The position numbers were made by a program, and so were the translations under genes. 6,099 nt of DNA, from positions 1 to 6,099 of the forward strand of contig QMUK01000069.1 of the NCBI GenBank assembly GCA_003660555.1, written 5' to 3'. The stretch is from Thermococci archaeon. GTDB taxonomy: Archaea > Hadarchaeota > B88-G9. Of this stretch, positions 5,893-6,099 are shown piece after piece; position 1 is the stretch's first letter, and every line of letters starts with the position of its first letter. The notes below the pieces were generated by a model, which was not told where the DNA came from, made no database searches, and saw only the letters and a program-made list of their open reading frames with translations.

Positions 5893-6099
5893 CTACTTGC
5901 CCAGTAATGTTTTTAGCCACATTAATTTCTCCGCTAATCCCTCTGCCCCTAGTCCTTTGGCTAATCCAGCTAAACTCACTGTAATAGTTCCTATTATTAT
6001 CAAGGCCAGTGCTACAGCTTTTGAATAGTCCTGACCAGCTATGGATCCAATTTGCACTGGGTCCTTGCTCACATAAGCTCCAGCTGCATATATTTCCTC
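5893..6099 (-). CDS. C-terminus of a membrane-anchored protein (5' part outside window)
   Basis: The frame is open from the right window edge to TAG at 5895-5893, giving 68 residues and the true C-terminus of a larger protein. It reads EEIYAAGAYVSKDPVQIGSI, then AGQDYSK, followed by one hydrophobic span (about residues 28-47 of the visible part) and a helical amphipathic tail ending in LLGK. The motif of Glu-Glu, an Ala/Gly-rich turn, 'DP.Q.GS' and 'QD' just before the final span resembles what I remember of the DUF6754 family, which is also seen near MutL-like genes; this is from memory and tentative. Its stop is followed 16 bp later by the next gene, so it is the first visible member of the operon and co-transcribed with it. 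It is absent from ORF lists that require a start codon. Coding is well supported by frame, context and spacing. Confidence 0.8.
   Translation of the reverse strand, partial: EEIYAAGAYVSKDPVQIGSIAGQDYSKAVALALIIIGTITVSLAGLAKGLGAEGLAEKLMWLKTLLGK

Noticed and set aside
1-6099. tRNA, rRNA, CRISPR, insertion sequence or long repeat
   Set aside because: The window is almost completely filled by coherent coding frames, and I saw no cloverleaf-like, repeat-spacer or inverted-repeat/transposase pattern.

Overview
The window looks like a piece of a thermophilic archaeal chromosome. Arginine is encoded mostly by AGA/AGG, isoleucine often by ATA, and coding strands are purine-rich. TTG is used as a start, and genes sit head to tail with strong GGAGG-type ribosome binding sites. 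The phylum cannot be fixed from the sequence; Thermoproteota/Korarchaeota-like lineages would fit. This is inference from composition and gene style.

Layout: positions 3-500 (+) hold the 3' part of a gene for a long Lys/Glu-rich coiled-coil protein. It converges on a minus-strand gene cluster that fills the rest of the window, with only 42 bp between the two. In transcription order (right to left) the cluster is: the C-terminus of a membrane-anchored protein cut by the window edge (5893-6099), a protein with about six membrane spans (5220-5876), a bitopic protein with a large domain predicted outside the membrane (4345-5214), a protein with about seven membrane spans (3609-4343, start corrected here to TTG), an ASKHA-fold ATPase of the glutamate-mutase-accessory MutL/GlmL family with an unusual C-terminal extension (1683-3572), and a soluble protein combining lipoyl/barrel-sandwich-like segments with a C-terminal KOW-like barrel (543-1682). 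The gaps are 16, 5, 1, 36 and 0 bp, so this is almost certainly one operon. Its promoter lies beyond the right edge.

How the genes may work together: the only recognisable enzyme-like component is the MutL-family ATPase, yet no mutase subunits (GlmE/GlmS, or any B12-binding DxHxxG module) are present. Instead the ATPase is embedded among four membrane proteins and a sandwich-barrel protein. The simplest reading is a multi-subunit membrane complex of unknown function with two cytoplasmic subunits (ATPase and sandwich/KOW protein), three integral or anchored membrane subunits, and one subunit exposing a large domain outside. I recall similar uncharacterised proteins next to 'glutamate mutase L' genes in bacteria such as Chloroflexi, but I could not search. 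This cluster is the candidate undescribed system in the window. No RNA genes, CRISPR arrays, mobile elements or notable repeats were seen, and there is no gene-free stretch longer than about 45 bp.
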